A DNA stretch of 64,000 nucleotides from an uncultured Rhodospirillaceae bacterium (GTDB lineage: Bacteria; Pseudomonadota; Alphaproteobacteria; Rhodospirillales; Magnetospirillaceae). Below the pieces are notes generated by a model that searched no databases, was not told the DNA's origin, and worked only from the letters and a program-made list of their open reading frames with translations. This document shows, one piece after another, positions 53,779 through 64,000 of this stretch (its first letter is position 1; every line of letters begins with the position of its first letter). The position numbers and the translations under genes were made by a program. The stretch covers positions 62,001 to 126,000 of the forward strand of contig CALABS010000012.1 in the NCBI GenBank assembly GCA_937887565.1, read 5' to 3'.

Positions 53779-54798
53779 ATGGCGCGCGTCAAGGAAGACT
53801 ATCGCAGCCTGACCGGTCCCCAGAAGGCGGCCATGATGATGCTGTCGTTGGGCGAGGAGCACTCGTCCAAGCTGTTCGGCATGATGGGCGACGACGAGAT
53901 CAAGGAACTGTCCCAGATCATGGCCAATCTGGGCACGGTGTCGTCCAACCTGGTCGAGCGCCTGTTCATCGAGTTCGCCGACCAGATTTCCTCCACTGGT
54001 TCGCTGGTCGGCTCGTTCGAGAGCACCGAGCGCCTGCTGATGAAGAGCCTGTCCAAGGACCGCGTCTCCTCCATCATGGAGGAAATCCGCGGTCCCGCCG
54101 GCCGCACCATGTGGGACAAGCTGGGCAACGTCAACGAGGCGGTGCTGGCCAACTACCTGAAGAACGAGTACCCGCAGACGGTGGCGGTGGTGCTGTCCAA
54201 GATCAAGGCCGACCACGGCGCCCGCGTGCTGTCGCAACTGCCCGAGAACTTCGCCATGGAAGTCATCATGCGCATGCTGCGCATGGAGGCGGTGCAGAAG
54301 GAGGTGCTGGACGGCGTCGAGAAGACGCTGCGCACCGAGTTCATGAGCAACCTGGCCCGCACCCAGCGCCGCGACGCCCACGAGATGATGGCCGACATCT
54401 TCAACAACCTGGACCGCAACGCCGAAAACCGCTTCATGTCCGCCCTCGAGGAGCGCAACCGCGAATCCGCCGAGCGCATCAAGAGCCTGATGTTCACCTT
54501 CGAGGACCTGGTCCGCATCGACGCCGCCGGCATCCAGACCCTGCTGCGCCAGGTCGAGAAGGACAAGCTGGGCATGGCCCTCAAGGGCTCGTCGGACGCC
54601 ATCAAGGACCTGTTCTTCAAGAATATGTCCGAACGCGCCGGCAAGATGCTGCGCGAGGACATGGAGGCCATGGGCCCCGTCCGCCTGCGCGACGTCGACC
54701 AGGCCCAGTCGGCCATCGTCGCCATCGCCAAGGAACTGGCCGCCTCGGGCCAGATCGTCATCTCCGAGGGCCGCGAGGAAGACGAGCTGGTGTACTGA
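53779..54798 (+). CDS. fliG: Flagellar motor switch protein FliG
   Basis: FliG couples the stator to rotor torque. The 339-residue protein has all three domains. FliG-N ([20 protein letters not shown]) binds FliF, FliG-M contains [17 protein letters not shown] [20 protein letters not shown], and FliG-C has [20 protein letters not shown] and the charged helix with [20 protein letters not shown]. Length is normal. It follows fliF by 21 bases. Confidence 0.97.
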   Translation: MARVKEDYRSLTGPQKAAMMMLSLGEEHSSKLFGMMGDDEIKELSQIMANLGTVSSNLVERLFIEFADQISSTGSLVGSFESTERLLMKSLSKDRVSSIMEEIRGPAGRTMWDKLGNVNEAVLANYLKNEYPQTVAVVLSKIKADHGARVLSQLPENFAMEVIMRMLRMEAVQKEVLDGVEKTLRTEFMSNLARTQRRDAHEMMADIFNNLDRNAENRFMSALEERNRESAERIKSLMFTFEDLVRIDAAGIQTLLRQVEKDKLGMALKGSSDAIKDLFFKNMSERAGKMLREDMEAMGPVRLRDVDQAQSAIVAIAKELAASGQIVISEGREEDELVY

Positions 54799-54799
54799 T

Positions 54800-55465
54800 A
54801 TGGCCAAACCGCAGAAATACATGTTCGACCTCGATTTCGACCACCCGACCCCCGCCGAGCCGCGGGCGACGGAGGCCGAGGTGGAACCGGAGGCGCCCGA
54901 GGAGCCGGAACCGCCGCCGCCGCCCACCTTCACCGAGGAGGAGCTGGCCATCGCCCGCGATTCCGCCTATGCCGAAGGCCGCGACTCCGGGCGCGCCGAG
55001 GCCATGGAGACGCTGGAGCAGGCGACCGCCGCGGCGCTGACCGCCATCACCGGCCACATGGATGCCCTATTCCGGCGCCAGGAAGAGGCCAACGACGCCA
55101 ACGCCCGCAACGCCGTTCGCGTCGCCATGGCCGTCCTGCGCAAGATCCTGCCGGCGGCCTGCGAGAAGCACGCCTTCGACGAGGTGGCGAAGGTGATCGA
55201 GGAGGTCGTCGGCCACATCCTCGACGAACCGCGCATCATCGTCCGCCTGGCGGCGGCGCTGGTGGACCCGGTCCGCGACCGGCTGGAGGCGGTGGCCCAG
55301 GCCCACGGCTTCGAGGGGCGCGTGGTGGTGCAGGCCGACCCGCGTCTGGCGGCGGGCGACTGCCGGGTGGAATGGACCGACGGCGGCGCCGAACGCGACC
55401 AGGCGCGGCTGATGCAGGAGATCGAGGCGGTGGTGGCCCGGGCGCTGGACCACGCCGCCGATTGA
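54800..55465 (+). CDS. fliH: Flagellar assembly protein FliH
   Basis: FliH regulates the export ATPase FliI and links it to the C-ring. The 221-residue protein has a Pro/Glu-rich N-terminus (PEAPEEPEPPPPPTFTEEEL), a helical Ala-rich middle (AYAEGRDSGRAEAMETLEQA) and a C-terminal globular part (EEVVGHILDEPRIIVRLAAA, VVVQADPRLAAGDCRVEWTD) typical of FliH. It starts one base after the fliG stop. fliI is not in the window. Confidence 0.88.
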   Translation: MAKPQKYMFDLDFDHPTPAEPRATEAEVEPEAPEEPEPPPPPTFTEEELAIARDSAYAEGRDSGRAEAMETLEQATAAALTAITGHMDALFRRQEEANDANARNAVRVAMAVLRKILPAACEKHAFDEVAKVIEEVVGHILDEPRIIVRLAAALVDPVRDRLEAVAQAHGFEGRVVVQADPRLAAGDCRVEWTDGGAERDQARLMQEIEAVVARALDHAAD

Positions 55466-55502
55466 GGTTCGTCGGCCCGGAAACGGGCCTTGGGAGGATG
55501 AC

Positions 55503-55826
55503 ATGGGCGACTTCGAGCTGAACGACTTCAAGGCGGACGACGACGAGCCCCGGGACGACATTCCCGAGGCGCCGCGATCCGCCCGCGACCTCGAGGCGGT
55601 CTACGACATCCCCGTGCAGGTGTCGGCGGTGCTCGGCAAGGCCAGCATGCAGGTCAACCAGTTGCTCAAGCTGGGGCGCGGCGCGGTGGTGGAACTGGAC
55701 CGCAAGGTCGGCGAGGCCATCGACATCTACGTCAACAACCGGCTGGTGGCGCGCGGCGAGGTGGTGGTGGTCGAGGACCGCCTGGGCGTGACCATGACCG
55801 AGATCATCAAGACCGACCGCGGCTGA
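55503..55826 (+). CDS. fliN: Flagellar motor switch protein FliN
   Basis: FliN is a C-ring component that binds CheY and the export apparatus. The 107-residue protein has an acidic leader followed by a single SpoA domain: VYDIPVQVSAVLGKASMQVN, QLLKLGRGAVVELDRKVGEA and IDIYVNNRLVARGEVVVVED. fliM, its partner, is not in this cluster. GGGAGG lies shortly before the ATG. Confidence 0.96.
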   Translation: MGDFELNDFKADDDEPRDDIPEAPRSARDLEAVYDIPVQVSAVLGKASMQVNQLLKLGRGAVVELDRKVGEAIDIYVNNRLVARGEVVVVEDRLGVTMTEIIKTDRG

Positions 55827-55857
55827 GCGTGAACCAGGGACGACGGGAGAGGGCAGG

Positions 55858-57234
<1,377 letters not shown>

Positions 57235-57267
57235 CCCGCCCCCACCCCAAGCGACGGATAGACAGCG

Positions 57268-59379
57268 ATGGCGGAAGGCGGACAGGCCACCAGGGACACG
57301 GCGCAGGCGGCGCTCGGCCGCTTCACGACCGCCATGCGGCGGGGCGACGTGATCCTGGCCTTGGGCATCGTCGCAGTGCTGATGGTCCTCATCCTGCCCA
57401 TGCCGGCCTGGCTGCTGGACATGGGTCTGGCAGTGTCGATCACGTTCTCGGTGCTGGTGCTGATGGTCTCGATCTTCATCGAGAAGCCGCTCCAGTTCTC
57501 GTCGTTCCCCACCGTCATCCTGCTCGCCACCCTGATCCGGCTGGCGCTCAACCTGGCCTCGACCCGCCTGATCCTCGGCCACGGCCACGAGGGCGAGACC
57601 GGCGCCGGCCAGGTGATCGCCGCCTTCGCCGGCTTCATCATGGAGGGCAACTTCGTCATCGGCCTGATCGTGTTCGCGATCCTGGTGATCGTGAACTTCG
57701 TGGTCATCACCAAGGGCTCGACCCGTATCGCCGAGGTGGCCGCCCGCTTCACCCTCGATGCCCTGCCCGGCAAGCAGATGGCCATCGACGCCGACCTGTC
57801 GTCGGGCCTGATCGACGAGGACTCGGCCAAGCGCCGCCGCTTGGAACTGGAGCTGGAAAGCAAGTTCTTCGGCGCCATGGACGGCGCTTCGAAATTCGTG
57901 CGCGGCGACGCCGTGGCCGGCCTGTTGATCACCTTCATCAACGTGATCGGCGGCATGATCGTCGGCATGGTCCAAAACGACCTCAGCTTCTTCCAGGCCG
58001 CCGACATCTACACCAAGCTGACCGTCGGCGACGGCCTGGTCAGCCAGGTGCCGGCCCTGCTGGTGTCGGTGGCGGCCGGCATCCTGGTCACCAAGGCCGG
58101 CGTCGAGGACAGCGTCGACAAGGCGCTGTACGTCCAGCTGGCCGGCTATCCCCGCGCCGTCGGCACCGCCGCCTTCCTGATCGGCTCCATGGCGGTGGTA
58201 CCGTCGATGCCGTTCCTGCCCTTCTTCCTCCTGGGCGGCGGCATGGGCGTGGCGGCCTATCTGCTGGACAAGGGGCAGCGGGCGCGGGCCGAGCGCGAGG
58301 TGCTGGAACAGCAGGAAAAAGCCAAGCAGGAGGCGCCGGTCGCCGAGGAGCCGATCTCGACGGCGCTCAGGATCGACAATGTCCGCCTGGAACTGGGCTA
58401 CGGCCTGCTGCAGATGATCAACAACCCCAAGGGAGTCAAGCTCACCGACCAGATCAAGTCGCTTCGCCGCGCCATGGCGTCCGACATCGGCTTCGTCATG
58501 CCCAGCGTGCGCATCCAGGACAACATGCAGCTGCCGGCCAACACCTATGTCATCTTCGTCAAGGAGGTGGAATCCGGCCGCGGCGACCTGCGCCCCAACA
58601 TGCTGCTGATCATGGACCCGCGCGGCGAGGAGATCACCTTGCCCGGCGAGAAGACCAAGGAGCCGACCTTCGGACTGCCGGCCATGTGGGTGGACGCGCA
58701 GAACCGCGAGGAGGCGCTGTTCCGGGGCTATACCGTGGTCGACCCGCCCACCGTGGTCACCACCCACCTGACCGAGGTCATCAAGGACAACATGTCCGAG
58801 CTGTTGTCCCATGCCGAGACCCAGAAGCTGCTGGACGAGCTGGACAAGGAGCACCAGAAGCTGGTGGCCGAGCTGATCCCGTCGCAGATCACCGTCGGCG
58901 GCCTGCAGCGGGTGCTGCAGAACCTGCTGTCCGAACGCATCTCGATCCGCGACCTCGCCACCATCCTGGAAGGCATCGCCGAGGCCTGCGCCCATACCCG
59001 CAACGTCACCATGATCACCGAGCACGTCAGGGCCCGGCTGGCGCGGCAGATCTCGGACGGCAACACCGGGCCGCAAGGCTACATCCCGCTGATCACCCTG
59101 TCGCCGGAATGGGAGCAAGCCTTCGCCGAATCCCTGGTCGGCCAGGGCGAGGAGAAGCAGCTGACCATGTCGCCCTCGGCCTTGCAGGAATTCATCACCC
59201 GGGTGCGCCAGACCTTCGAGCGCTTCGCCATGCAGGGCGAGACGCCGGTGCTGCTGACCAGCCCCGGCATCCGCCCCTATGTCCGGTCGATCATCGAGCG
59301 CTTCCGGCCCGTCACCGTGGTGATGAGCCAGTCCGAGATCCACCCGAAGGCCAAGATCAAGACGCTGGGGCAGATCTAA
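57268..59379 (+). CDS. flhA: Flagellar export apparatus protein FlhA
   Basis: FlhA is the large membrane gate protein of the flagellar type III export system. The 703-residue protein has eight predicted membrane helices in the first 330 residues. The conserved cytoplasmic loop contains FTLDALPGKQMAIDADLSSG and LIDEDSAKRRRLELE. The large C-terminal cytoplasmic domain docks chaperone-substrate complexes (GYTVVDPPTVVTTHLTEVIK, LLSERISIRDLATILEGIAE). It is followed directly by flhF without a gap. Confidence 0.98.
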   Translation: MAEGGQATRDTAQAALGRFTTAMRRGDVILALGIVAVLMVLILPMPAWLLDMGLAVSITFSVLVLMVSIFIEKPLQFSSFPTVILLATLIRLALNLASTRLILGHGHEGETGAGQVIAAFAGFIMEGNFVIGLIVFAILVIVNFVVITKGSTRIAEVAARFTLDALPGKQMAIDADLSSGLIDEDSAKRRRLELELESKFFGAMDGASKFVRGDAVAGLLITFINVIGGMIVGMVQNDLSFFQAADIYTKLTVGDGLVSQVPALLVSVAAGILVTKAGVEDSVDKALYVQLAGYPRAVGTAAFLIGSMAVVPSMPFLPFFLLGGGMGVAAYLLDKGQRARAEREVLEQQEKAKQEAPVAEEPISTALRIDNVRLELGYGLLQMINNPKGVKLTDQIKSLRRAMASDIGFVMPSVRIQDNMQLPANTYVIFVKEVESGRGDLRPNMLLIMDPRGEEITLPGEKTKEPTFGLPAMWVDAQNREEALFRGYTVVDPPTVVTTHLTEVIKDNMSELLSHAETQKLLDELDKEHQKLVAELIPSQITVGGLQRVLQNLLSERISIRDLATILEGIAEACAHTRNVTMITEHVRARLARQISDGNTGPQGYIPLITLSPEWEQAFAESLVGQGEEKQLTMSPSALQEFITRVRQTFERFAMQGETPVLLTSPGIRPYVRSIIERFRPVTVVMSQSEIHPKAKIKTLGQI

Positions 59380-60378
59380 ATGAGGCTCAAATCCTTCACC
59401 GCCCCCACCATGGCCGAAGCGATGGAGCTGGTGCGCACCGAGTTGGGCGACGACGCCATCATCGTCTCGACCCAGCGGGCCGCGGGCACCAAGGGGGTGC
59501 GGATCACCGCCGCGCTGGAGCCCGCCGACGCCGATCTGGCCATCGCCGAGATGCTGGAGGAGGGCGGCGACAACACCGCCGCCGACACCGTCCGCAAGGC
59601 GCTCGACGACCACGGCGTGCCGCAGCGCCTGGCCGAGCGGCTGACCAATGCCGCCCGCACCAGCGAGATCGCCGACCCGACGCTGGCCTGCGCCGCCGCC
59701 TTCGAGGCCGGCTTCACCTTCGCCCACCTGCCCGAGCACTCCGCCCCGCGCCCGTTCATGCTGGTGGGGCCGCCGGGGTCGGGCAAGTCCATCGCGGTGG
59801 CCAAGCTGGCGGCGCGCAGCGTGCTCAAGCAGCGGCACGTGGGCGTGATCACCTGCGACAACATCCGGGCCGGCGCCGTCGAGCAGCTGGCCGCCTTCAC
59901 CCGCATCCTGGAGGTCGAGCTGGTCCGCGCGCGCGGGCCCGAGTCCTTGCGCAAGGCGGTGGAAAGCGCAGCCGGCATGTTCGACATCGTGCTGATCGAC
60001 AGCCCCGGCCTCAACCCGTTCAGGCAATCCGACCTCGACTACCTGCAGGCCCTGGTCGAGGCCGCCGACGTTGAGCCCATCCTGGTCATGGCCGCCGGCG
60101 GCGACGCCGCCGAGGCCGCCGAGGTAGCCGAGGCCTTCTCCTCCATCGGCACGACGCGGCTGTTCGCGTCGCGCCTCGACACCACCCGCCGGCTGGGAGC
60201 GGTGCTGGCGGGGGCCGATGCCGGCCAGTTGGCCCTGTGCGACGTCTCGGCCAGCCCGCACGTGGCCAGCGGCATCTCGCCCATCTCCGCCATCTCGCTG
60301 GCCCGGCTGATCGTGCCGCAACCACCGCAACCGCAATCCGACGAAACCTTCTGGACCGACGAGGCTCACGCATCATGA
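59380..60378 (+). CDS. flhF: Flagellar GTPase FlhF (SRP family)
   Basis: FlhF is an SRP-type GTPase that sets flagellar position and number. The 332-residue protein opens MRLKSFTAPTMAEAMELVRT, the typical FlhF N-terminal motif. It has the P-loop MLVGPPGSGKSIAVAKLAAR near residue 127, DNIRAGAVEQLAAF and the G3 element LIDSPGLNPF. The G4 position reads SRLD instead of TKLD, which may weaken guanine specificity. It starts at the base after the flhA stop. Its stop overlaps flhG (ATGA). Confidence 0.93.
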   Translation: MRLKSFTAPTMAEAMELVRTELGDDAIIVSTQRAAGTKGVRITAALEPADADLAIAEMLEEGGDNTAADTVRKALDDHGVPQRLAERLTNAARTSEIADPTLACAAAFEAGFTFAHLPEHSAPRPFMLVGPPGSGKSIAVAKLAARSVLKQRHVGVITCDNIRAGAVEQLAAFTRILEVELVRARGPESLRKAVESAAGMFDIVLIDSPGLNPFRQSDLDYLQALVEAADVEPILVMAAGGDAAEAAEVAEAFSSIGTTRLFASRLDTTRRLGAVLAGADAGQLALCDVSASPHVASGISPISAISLARLIVPQPPQPQSDETFWTDEAHAS

Positions 60379-61178
60379 CGACGGCAACCGAAGCCCCCAC
60401 GCTCGCGCCCCGCCCCACCCAGCGCGCCCGCGGACGCAACGTCATCGCCGTCGCCTCGGGCAAGGGCGGCGTCGGCAAGACGTGGTTCTCGATCACCCTC
60501 GCCCATGCCATGGCCCGGGCCGGGCGCAAGATCCTGCTGTTCGACGGCGACCTGGGCCTGGCCAACGTGGACATCCAGCTGGGCCTGATGCCCAAGACCG
60601 ACCTGGGCAGCGTGGTGGCCGGGCGGCTGACGCTGAACCAGGCGCTGGTCTCCTTCCCCGACGGCGGCTTCGACATCATCGCCGGCCGCTCGGGGTCGGG
60701 AACGCTGGCCAACATCCCGCTGTCGCGCCTGCAGATGCTGGGCGACGACCTGGTTCTGCTGGCCAACACCTACGACCGCGTGGTGGTCGACCTGGGAGCC
60801 GGCGTCGAGAAGACCACCCGCAACTTCGCCCAGCAGGCCGGCACCATCCTGGTGGTGACCACCGACGAGCCGACCTCGCTGACCGACGCCTACGCCTTCA
60901 TCAAGGTCACCCACATGGAGCGGCCGGGCACCGACATGCGCGTCGTGGTCAACATGGCCAACTCGACCCGCGAGGGCGAGCGCATCTACAACACCCTGCT
61001 CAAGGCCTGCGAGGGCTTCCTCAAGATCAGCCCGCCGCTGGCCGGCGTCATCCGCCGCGACCTCAAGGTCCGCGAGGCCATCCGCAACCAGACCCCGATC
61101 CTGGTGCGCTCGCCCAATTCCGAGGCGGCGGCCGATGTCGAGGCCATCGTCGACCGCCTGTTGCGCGGCGCCCGCTAG
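60375..61178 (+). CDS. flhG: MinD-like flagellar number regulator FlhG/FleN
   Basis: This is a P-loop ATPase of the MinD/ParA family that counters FlhF and limits flagellar number. The 267-residue protein has a deviant Walker A, VASGKGGVGKTWFSITLAHA (residues 26-45), then LLFDGDLGLANVDIQLGL, and a switch region VVVDLGAGVEKTTRNFAQQA. A C-terminal amphipathic helix is expected and the end (AIVDRLLRGAR) fits. The start overlaps the flhF stop. A Pro/Ala-rich FliK-like gene follows. Confidence 0.93.
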   Translation: MTTATEAPTLAPRPTQRARGRNVIAVASGKGGVGKTWFSITLAHAMARAGRKILLFDGDLGLANVDIQLGLMPKTDLGSVVAGRLTLNQALVSFPDGGFDIIAGRSGSGTLANIPLSRLQMLGDDLVLLANTYDRVVVDLGAGVEKTTRNFAQQAGTILVVTTDEPTSLTDAYAFIKVTHMERPGTDMRVVVNMANSTREGERIYNTLLKACEGFLKISPPLAGVIRRDLKVREAIRNQTPILVRSPNSEAAADVEAIVDRLLRGAR

Positions 61179-61187
61179 GTCCGGGCC

Positions 61188-62879
61188 GTGTCCACCATCC
61201 CGCCCACCCCGCCCCCCGTGCCGGCGACCGCGCCGGCCGCCGGCGGTGGAACGGCGACGGTGGTGACGACGGTGGGAACGGTCCCCGAGGCGGTCACGGC
61301 GCTGCCGGCCGGCGCCCAGATCGAGGTGGTGGCGCTGTCGCGCGCGCTGAAGGGAATGGTCGAGGTTCTGGCCGACGGCCGGCCGATGACCCTGAAGCTG
61401 CCGGCCGACCTGACCGCCCTGCCCGGCGGCTCGCGCATGGTGCTGCAGGTCTACCAGTCGGGCGGCGAGACGCAGTTCCGCCTGCTGTCGCTGAACGGCC
61501 GGCCGGTCCTGCCGGGCGGCGTCCCGCTGGTGCCGACGCCGGCCAACCTGCCGGCCCCGGTGGTGGGCGGGCAGCCGGGCGCCGTTCCCGCGCAGGCCGG
61601 ATCGACGCCGGCCGCGACGCCCGCCCCGACCGCGCCCTCACCGGCCCCCGGCGGCATCACCGCCACCGTGCTGCGCCCGGCCCCGGCGGGCACCACAGCG
61701 CCGCCGGCCGCCGCCGGCCTGCCCGCCGACCTGCCGCCGGGAACCCAGTTGACCGTGCGCATCGCCGGCACCGCCCCGCCACCGCCCACCACAGGCATCC
61801 CTCCGACCACGGCGACACCGACCGCGCCCTCCCCTCCCGCCGCGCCCTCACCGGCGTCGATGCCGGCGGCACCCGCGCCGCTGCCCGCCACCACCACCGC
61901 TCCGCCGGCCGCCCACGCCCATCCGGCCGCCGCGCAGCCAGGCACGCCATCGCAGATGCCGGCGCCCACGCCGGCCCCGGCCCCGGCCGCCCCCACGGCG
62001 GCCCCCGGCACCGTCTCCCCCCCCCCTGTGCTCACCGGCACGGTCATCGCCCATCCGCCCGGCGGCAACGCAGTGGTGCGGACGCCGGCCGCCACCCTGT
62101 CCCTGCCCATGCCGGCCGGCCTGCCGGTGGGCAGCCGGGTGACGCTGGAAGTGATCGGCCGCCCCGAACTGCCACCGCTGGCGGCGGCGGCCACATCCAA
62201 GCCCGAGGGATTGACCGCCGCCGGCTGGCCGGCGCTGGACGATGCCGTTACCATCTTGGCCCGCACCGACGCCCAGGCGGCCGAGCTGCTGCTGCGGGCC
62301 ATCCCGCAGGCCAATGCCCGCATGGCCGCCAGCATGGCGATGTTCGCCTCGGCGCTGCGCAGCGGCGATCCCCGCCAGGTCCTTGCCGACGCGGTGACGC
62401 GGGGCCTGGAGCGGGCCGGCAAGCGCGATACCGCCGACCGGCTGAAGGGCGATGTCGAGAAGTTGTCGGCCGATTCGGCCCGCCCCCTGGCGGGTGGCGA
62501 GTGGCGCGCCTACACCATGCCGTTCCTGGGCGGCGCCCAGATCGAGCCCATCCGCCTCTATGTCCGTCACGACCCCGAGGACGAGCAAGGTGGTCGCCGA
62601 CGCGGCCGGGGCGATGACGAACGTTTCGTGCTGGAAGTCGCCATGACACGCCTGGGGCGGGTCCAACTGGACGGACTGGTCCGGCGGACGGACAAGCAGT
62701 TCGACCTGATCGTGCGCACCGAGCGGCCGCTGCCGCAGGACATGCGCCGCGACATCGCCGCCATCTTCGCCGAGAACGCCGAGGTCTGCGGCACCTCGGG
62801 CATGGTCAGCTTCCAGGCGGCCCGCTTCGTCGAGCTGCCGCCGCCCGAAACCCAGGCGGCAACGATGATTTCGGTCTAA
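61188..62879 (+). CDS. Pro/Ala-rich FliK-like protein
   Basis: This 563-residue protein starts at GTG nine bases after flhG. Residues 30-105 form a short ordered domain (IEVVALSRALKGMVEVLADG, LPGGSRMVLQVYQSGGETQF). About 180 residues of Pro, Ala, Thr and Gly follow. A second ordered domain at the C-terminus reads FVLEVAMTRLGRVQLDGLVR, DLIVRTERPLPQDMRRDIAA and CGTSGMVSFQAARFVELPPP. That last part resembles the Flg_hook domain of FliK. A second hook-length-type or flagellar accessory role is plausible but not shown. Its place as last gene of the flagellar operon supports this. Confidence 0.6.
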   Translation: MSTIPPTPPPVPATAPAAGGGTATVVTTVGTVPEAVTALPAGAQIEVVALSRALKGMVEVLADGRPMTLKLPADLTALPGGSRMVLQVYQSGGETQFRLLSLNGRPVLPGGVPLVPTPANLPAPVVGGQPGAVPAQAGSTPAATPAPTAPSPAPGGITATVLRPAPAGTTAPPAAAGLPADLPPGTQLTVRIAGTAPPPPTTGIPPTTATPTAPSPPAAPSPASMPAAPAPLPATTTAPPAAHAHPAAAQPGTPSQMPAPTPAPAPAAPTAAPGTVSPPPVLTGTVIAHPPGGNAVVRTPAATLSLPMPAGLPVGSRVTLEVIGRPELPPLAAAATSKPEGLTAAGWPALDDAVTILARTDAQAAELLLRAIPQANARMAASMAMFASALRSGDPRQVLADAVTRGLERAGKRDTADRLKGDVEKLSADSARPLAGGEWRAYTMPFLGGAQIEPIRLYVRHDPEDEQGGRRRGRGDDERFVLEVAMTRLGRVQLDGLVRRTDKQFDLIVRTERPLPQDMRRDIAAIFAENAEVCGTSGMVSFQAARFVELPPPETQAATMISV

Positions 62880-62892
62880 TACCGCCCGGCAA

Positions 62893-62919
62893 ATGAAATG
62901 ATCCGTTGGATCATTTCAT
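62893..62919. repeat. Perfect inverted repeat (12-bp arms)
   Basis: ATGAAATGATCC, a three-base loop GTT, and GGATCATTTCAT form a perfect hairpin about 14 bases after the FliK-like gene. The arms are AT-rich and no T-run follows, so it is a weak candidate for a terminator. It could instead be a repetitive palindromic element. Confidence 0.85.
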
Positions 62920-63007
62920 GCCGAGACGGCGAGGCTCAGGCGCCGCTCGGGCTCGCCGGCCGCCCGAAGGCGCTTCGCGAGTCGTTTGACGGGGCGACCG
63001 GTATAAT

Positions 63008-63712
63008 TCAGTCCTCGGCGCCGAAGACCGAGCCGAGCAGGCGGCCCAGGCGCTCGACGGCGCCCGCCCGCTTGGGCGCCGACGCGCCGGCCGGGACGAG
63101 ATCGCGGGCGGCGACCTTGGTGACCACCGGCTTGGCGACCGCGCTGTCGGCCTTGATAATCCCCGGACGGGCATGCACGCCGCGTCGGCTGTCCTTGGCC
63201 TCGCGGGCCGGGGCCGCCAGGGCGGCCAGCCGCACCGGATCGGCGGCGCGGGGCGGCACGGCCGCCACCGGCCGGCCGTCGGTGCCGGCGGAAATGGCGG
63301 CGCGCGGGGCGAATGCCTTGTTCAACGCCTCGTCGGCCATGGCCAGACGCGCCGGCCCATCGACCGGCTCGGACTCCGCCAGGGCCTCGATGGCGGCGCG
63401 GTCGCGGGCGACGGCGGCGGGCACCGGCTCGGCGCGCGCGACCACCTCCTCCTGGCAGACGTCTTCCTTGCTCAGAACCCGGAACGTCTCGCAGTCCTTG
63501 CCGACCGCCAGCGACAGGCCATGGTCGGTGGAGGTCTTGCCGGTCGAGGCGAACAGGACACCGTCGGCCGCCAGCTTGGCGACCGAGATCACCGGCGGGA
63601 TGGCGCAGCCGCCCAGCATGGCGGCGATCCCCGTGGCGGCCAGCGCGCGGGCCGCCGGGCGACCCCAGGGCCGCGCCCCATGCAGCGCCGCACGCACCAT
63701 CGCCACATTCAC
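63008..63712 (-). CDS. Hypothetical lipoprotein
   Basis: This 234-residue protein has a lipoprotein signal: AARALAATGIAAMLGGC with the lipobox LGGC at residues 33-36, so Cys36 would be lipidated. The following segment VGKDCETFRVLSKEDVCQEE contains a conserved-looking Cys pair. The C-terminal half is basic, Ala/Pro-rich and poorly ordered. It starts at GTG behind AGGGGGA. The function is unknown. It is transcribed from a promoter with TTGCCA and TAGTCT. Confidence 0.65.
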   Translation of the reverse strand: MNVAMVRAALHGARPWGRPAARALAATGIAAMLGGCAIPPVISVAKLAADGVLFASTGKTSTDHGLSLAVGKDCETFRVLSKEDVCQEEVVARAEPVPAAVARDRAAIEALAESEPVDGPARLAMADEALNKAFAPRAAISAGTDGRPVAAVPPRAADPVRLAALAAPAREAKDSRRGVHARPGIIKADSAVAKPVVTKVAARDLVPAGASAPKRAGAVERLGRLLGSVFGAED

Positions 63713-63742
63713 GGGAAGTCCCCCTAAGTCCTTGGTCCGACA

Positions 63743-63771
63743 AGACTAGGCCACGTATCCGGGGATGGCAA
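63743..63771 (-). promoter_or_regulatory. Sigma-70 promoter of the lipoprotein gene
   Basis: On the minus strand TTGCCA and TAGTCT are separated by 17 bases, about 30 bases before the GTG start. Confidence 0.5.
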
Positions 63772-63799
63772 CCATTTCGGTCAACTTTACGTTAATTCG

Positions 63800-64000
63800 T
63801 CAGCTTGCCCCATCCAACACCAGGTCGGTTCGCTCCTCGCCGATGATCTGCTGCGGCAGCGTCCGATAGGCCGGGCCGTTGACGAACAGGATGACCGGAC
63901 GGTCGCTCCCCTCGACCATCGGAGCGGAGCCGCGCGACACCGGCGACACCGGCTGGGACGCGCAGGCCGACAGGGCGAAGGCCAGGATGATGGCGGCTGG
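63800..64000 (-). CDS. Small lipoprotein, 5' end outside window
   Basis: The last 66 residues of a lipoprotein are visible, with the lipobox LSAC (AFALSACASQPVSPVSRGSA). Thus only the first part of the signal peptide is missing. The mature part ends QQIIGEERTDLVLDGAS. The family is not recognised. Confidence 0.55.
   Translation of the reverse strand, partial: PAAIILAFALSACASQPVSPVSRGSAPMVEGSDRPVILFVNGPAYRTLPQQIIGEERTDLVLDGAS

Overview
The window is GC-rich chromosomal DNA from an alphaproteobacterium, most likely a Rhodospirillales member close to Magnetospirillum. That placement is an inference from three things: the flagellar gene order fliF-fliG-fliH-fliN-flbD-flhA-flhF-flhG, the style of the cobalamin riboswitches and the general protein flavour. 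There are no rRNA genes, intact tRNA genes or CRISPR arrays, and no intact insertion sequence was recognised.

Bases 1-13,320 form a lower-GC accessory island on the minus strand. One tightly overlapping operon reads: small HTH regulator, m5C DNA methyltransferase, Vsr mismatch endonuclease, SNF2-type helicase (DrmD-like), very large adenine methyltransferase (DrmMI-like), and DrmA-like helicase, which runs off the left edge. This matches the front half of a class 1 DISARM anti-phage system with a dcm-vsr pair and a regulator fused to its promoter-proximal end. A DUF5677 gene and a tRNA-3'-end-like scar lie at the right border.

Bases 13,500-25,100 are a vitamin-B12-centred region. mutB and mutA (AdoCbl-dependent methylmalonyl-CoA mutase) point left. 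Two cobalamin riboswitches with near-identical promoters and downstream sequences point right. The first precedes an uncharacterised 124-aa protein, an HD-domain protein and a ScfR/RamB-type regulator. The second precedes the B12-independent anaerobic ribonucleotide reductase operon. Its NrdD is split: the glycyl-radical loop is a separate 60-aa ORF between the main subunit and NrdG. After nrdG comes about 1.4 kb of decayed DNA with fragments of metE and a PEP-mutase/isocitrate-lyase family gene, ending in a CACTC pentanucleotide repeat.

Bases 25,100-46,620 are mixed core genes: a chemoreceptor, a DUF2087 protein, a dienelactone hydrolase, a MATE transporter, a periplasmic cache protein, an iron alcohol dehydrogenase, a solute-binding protein and a histidine phosphatase. 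Then come pheT, pheS, rplT and rpmI, a tandem pair of PAS/degenerate-GGDEF/EAL proteins, ubiA, a methyltransferase, gloB, a GNAT-Nudix fusion, a CinA-type protein and a small membrane protein.

Bases 46,620-62,900 are a flagellar cluster in two blocks: fliK-flgD-flgE, then fliF to flhG plus a second FliK-like Pro/Ala-rich protein. Both blocks are preceded by a CCCGGCA...TTGCC palindrome resembling the FlbD-binding ftr element. The first also has a good sigma-54 promoter. The window ends with two lipoprotein genes, the last truncated.
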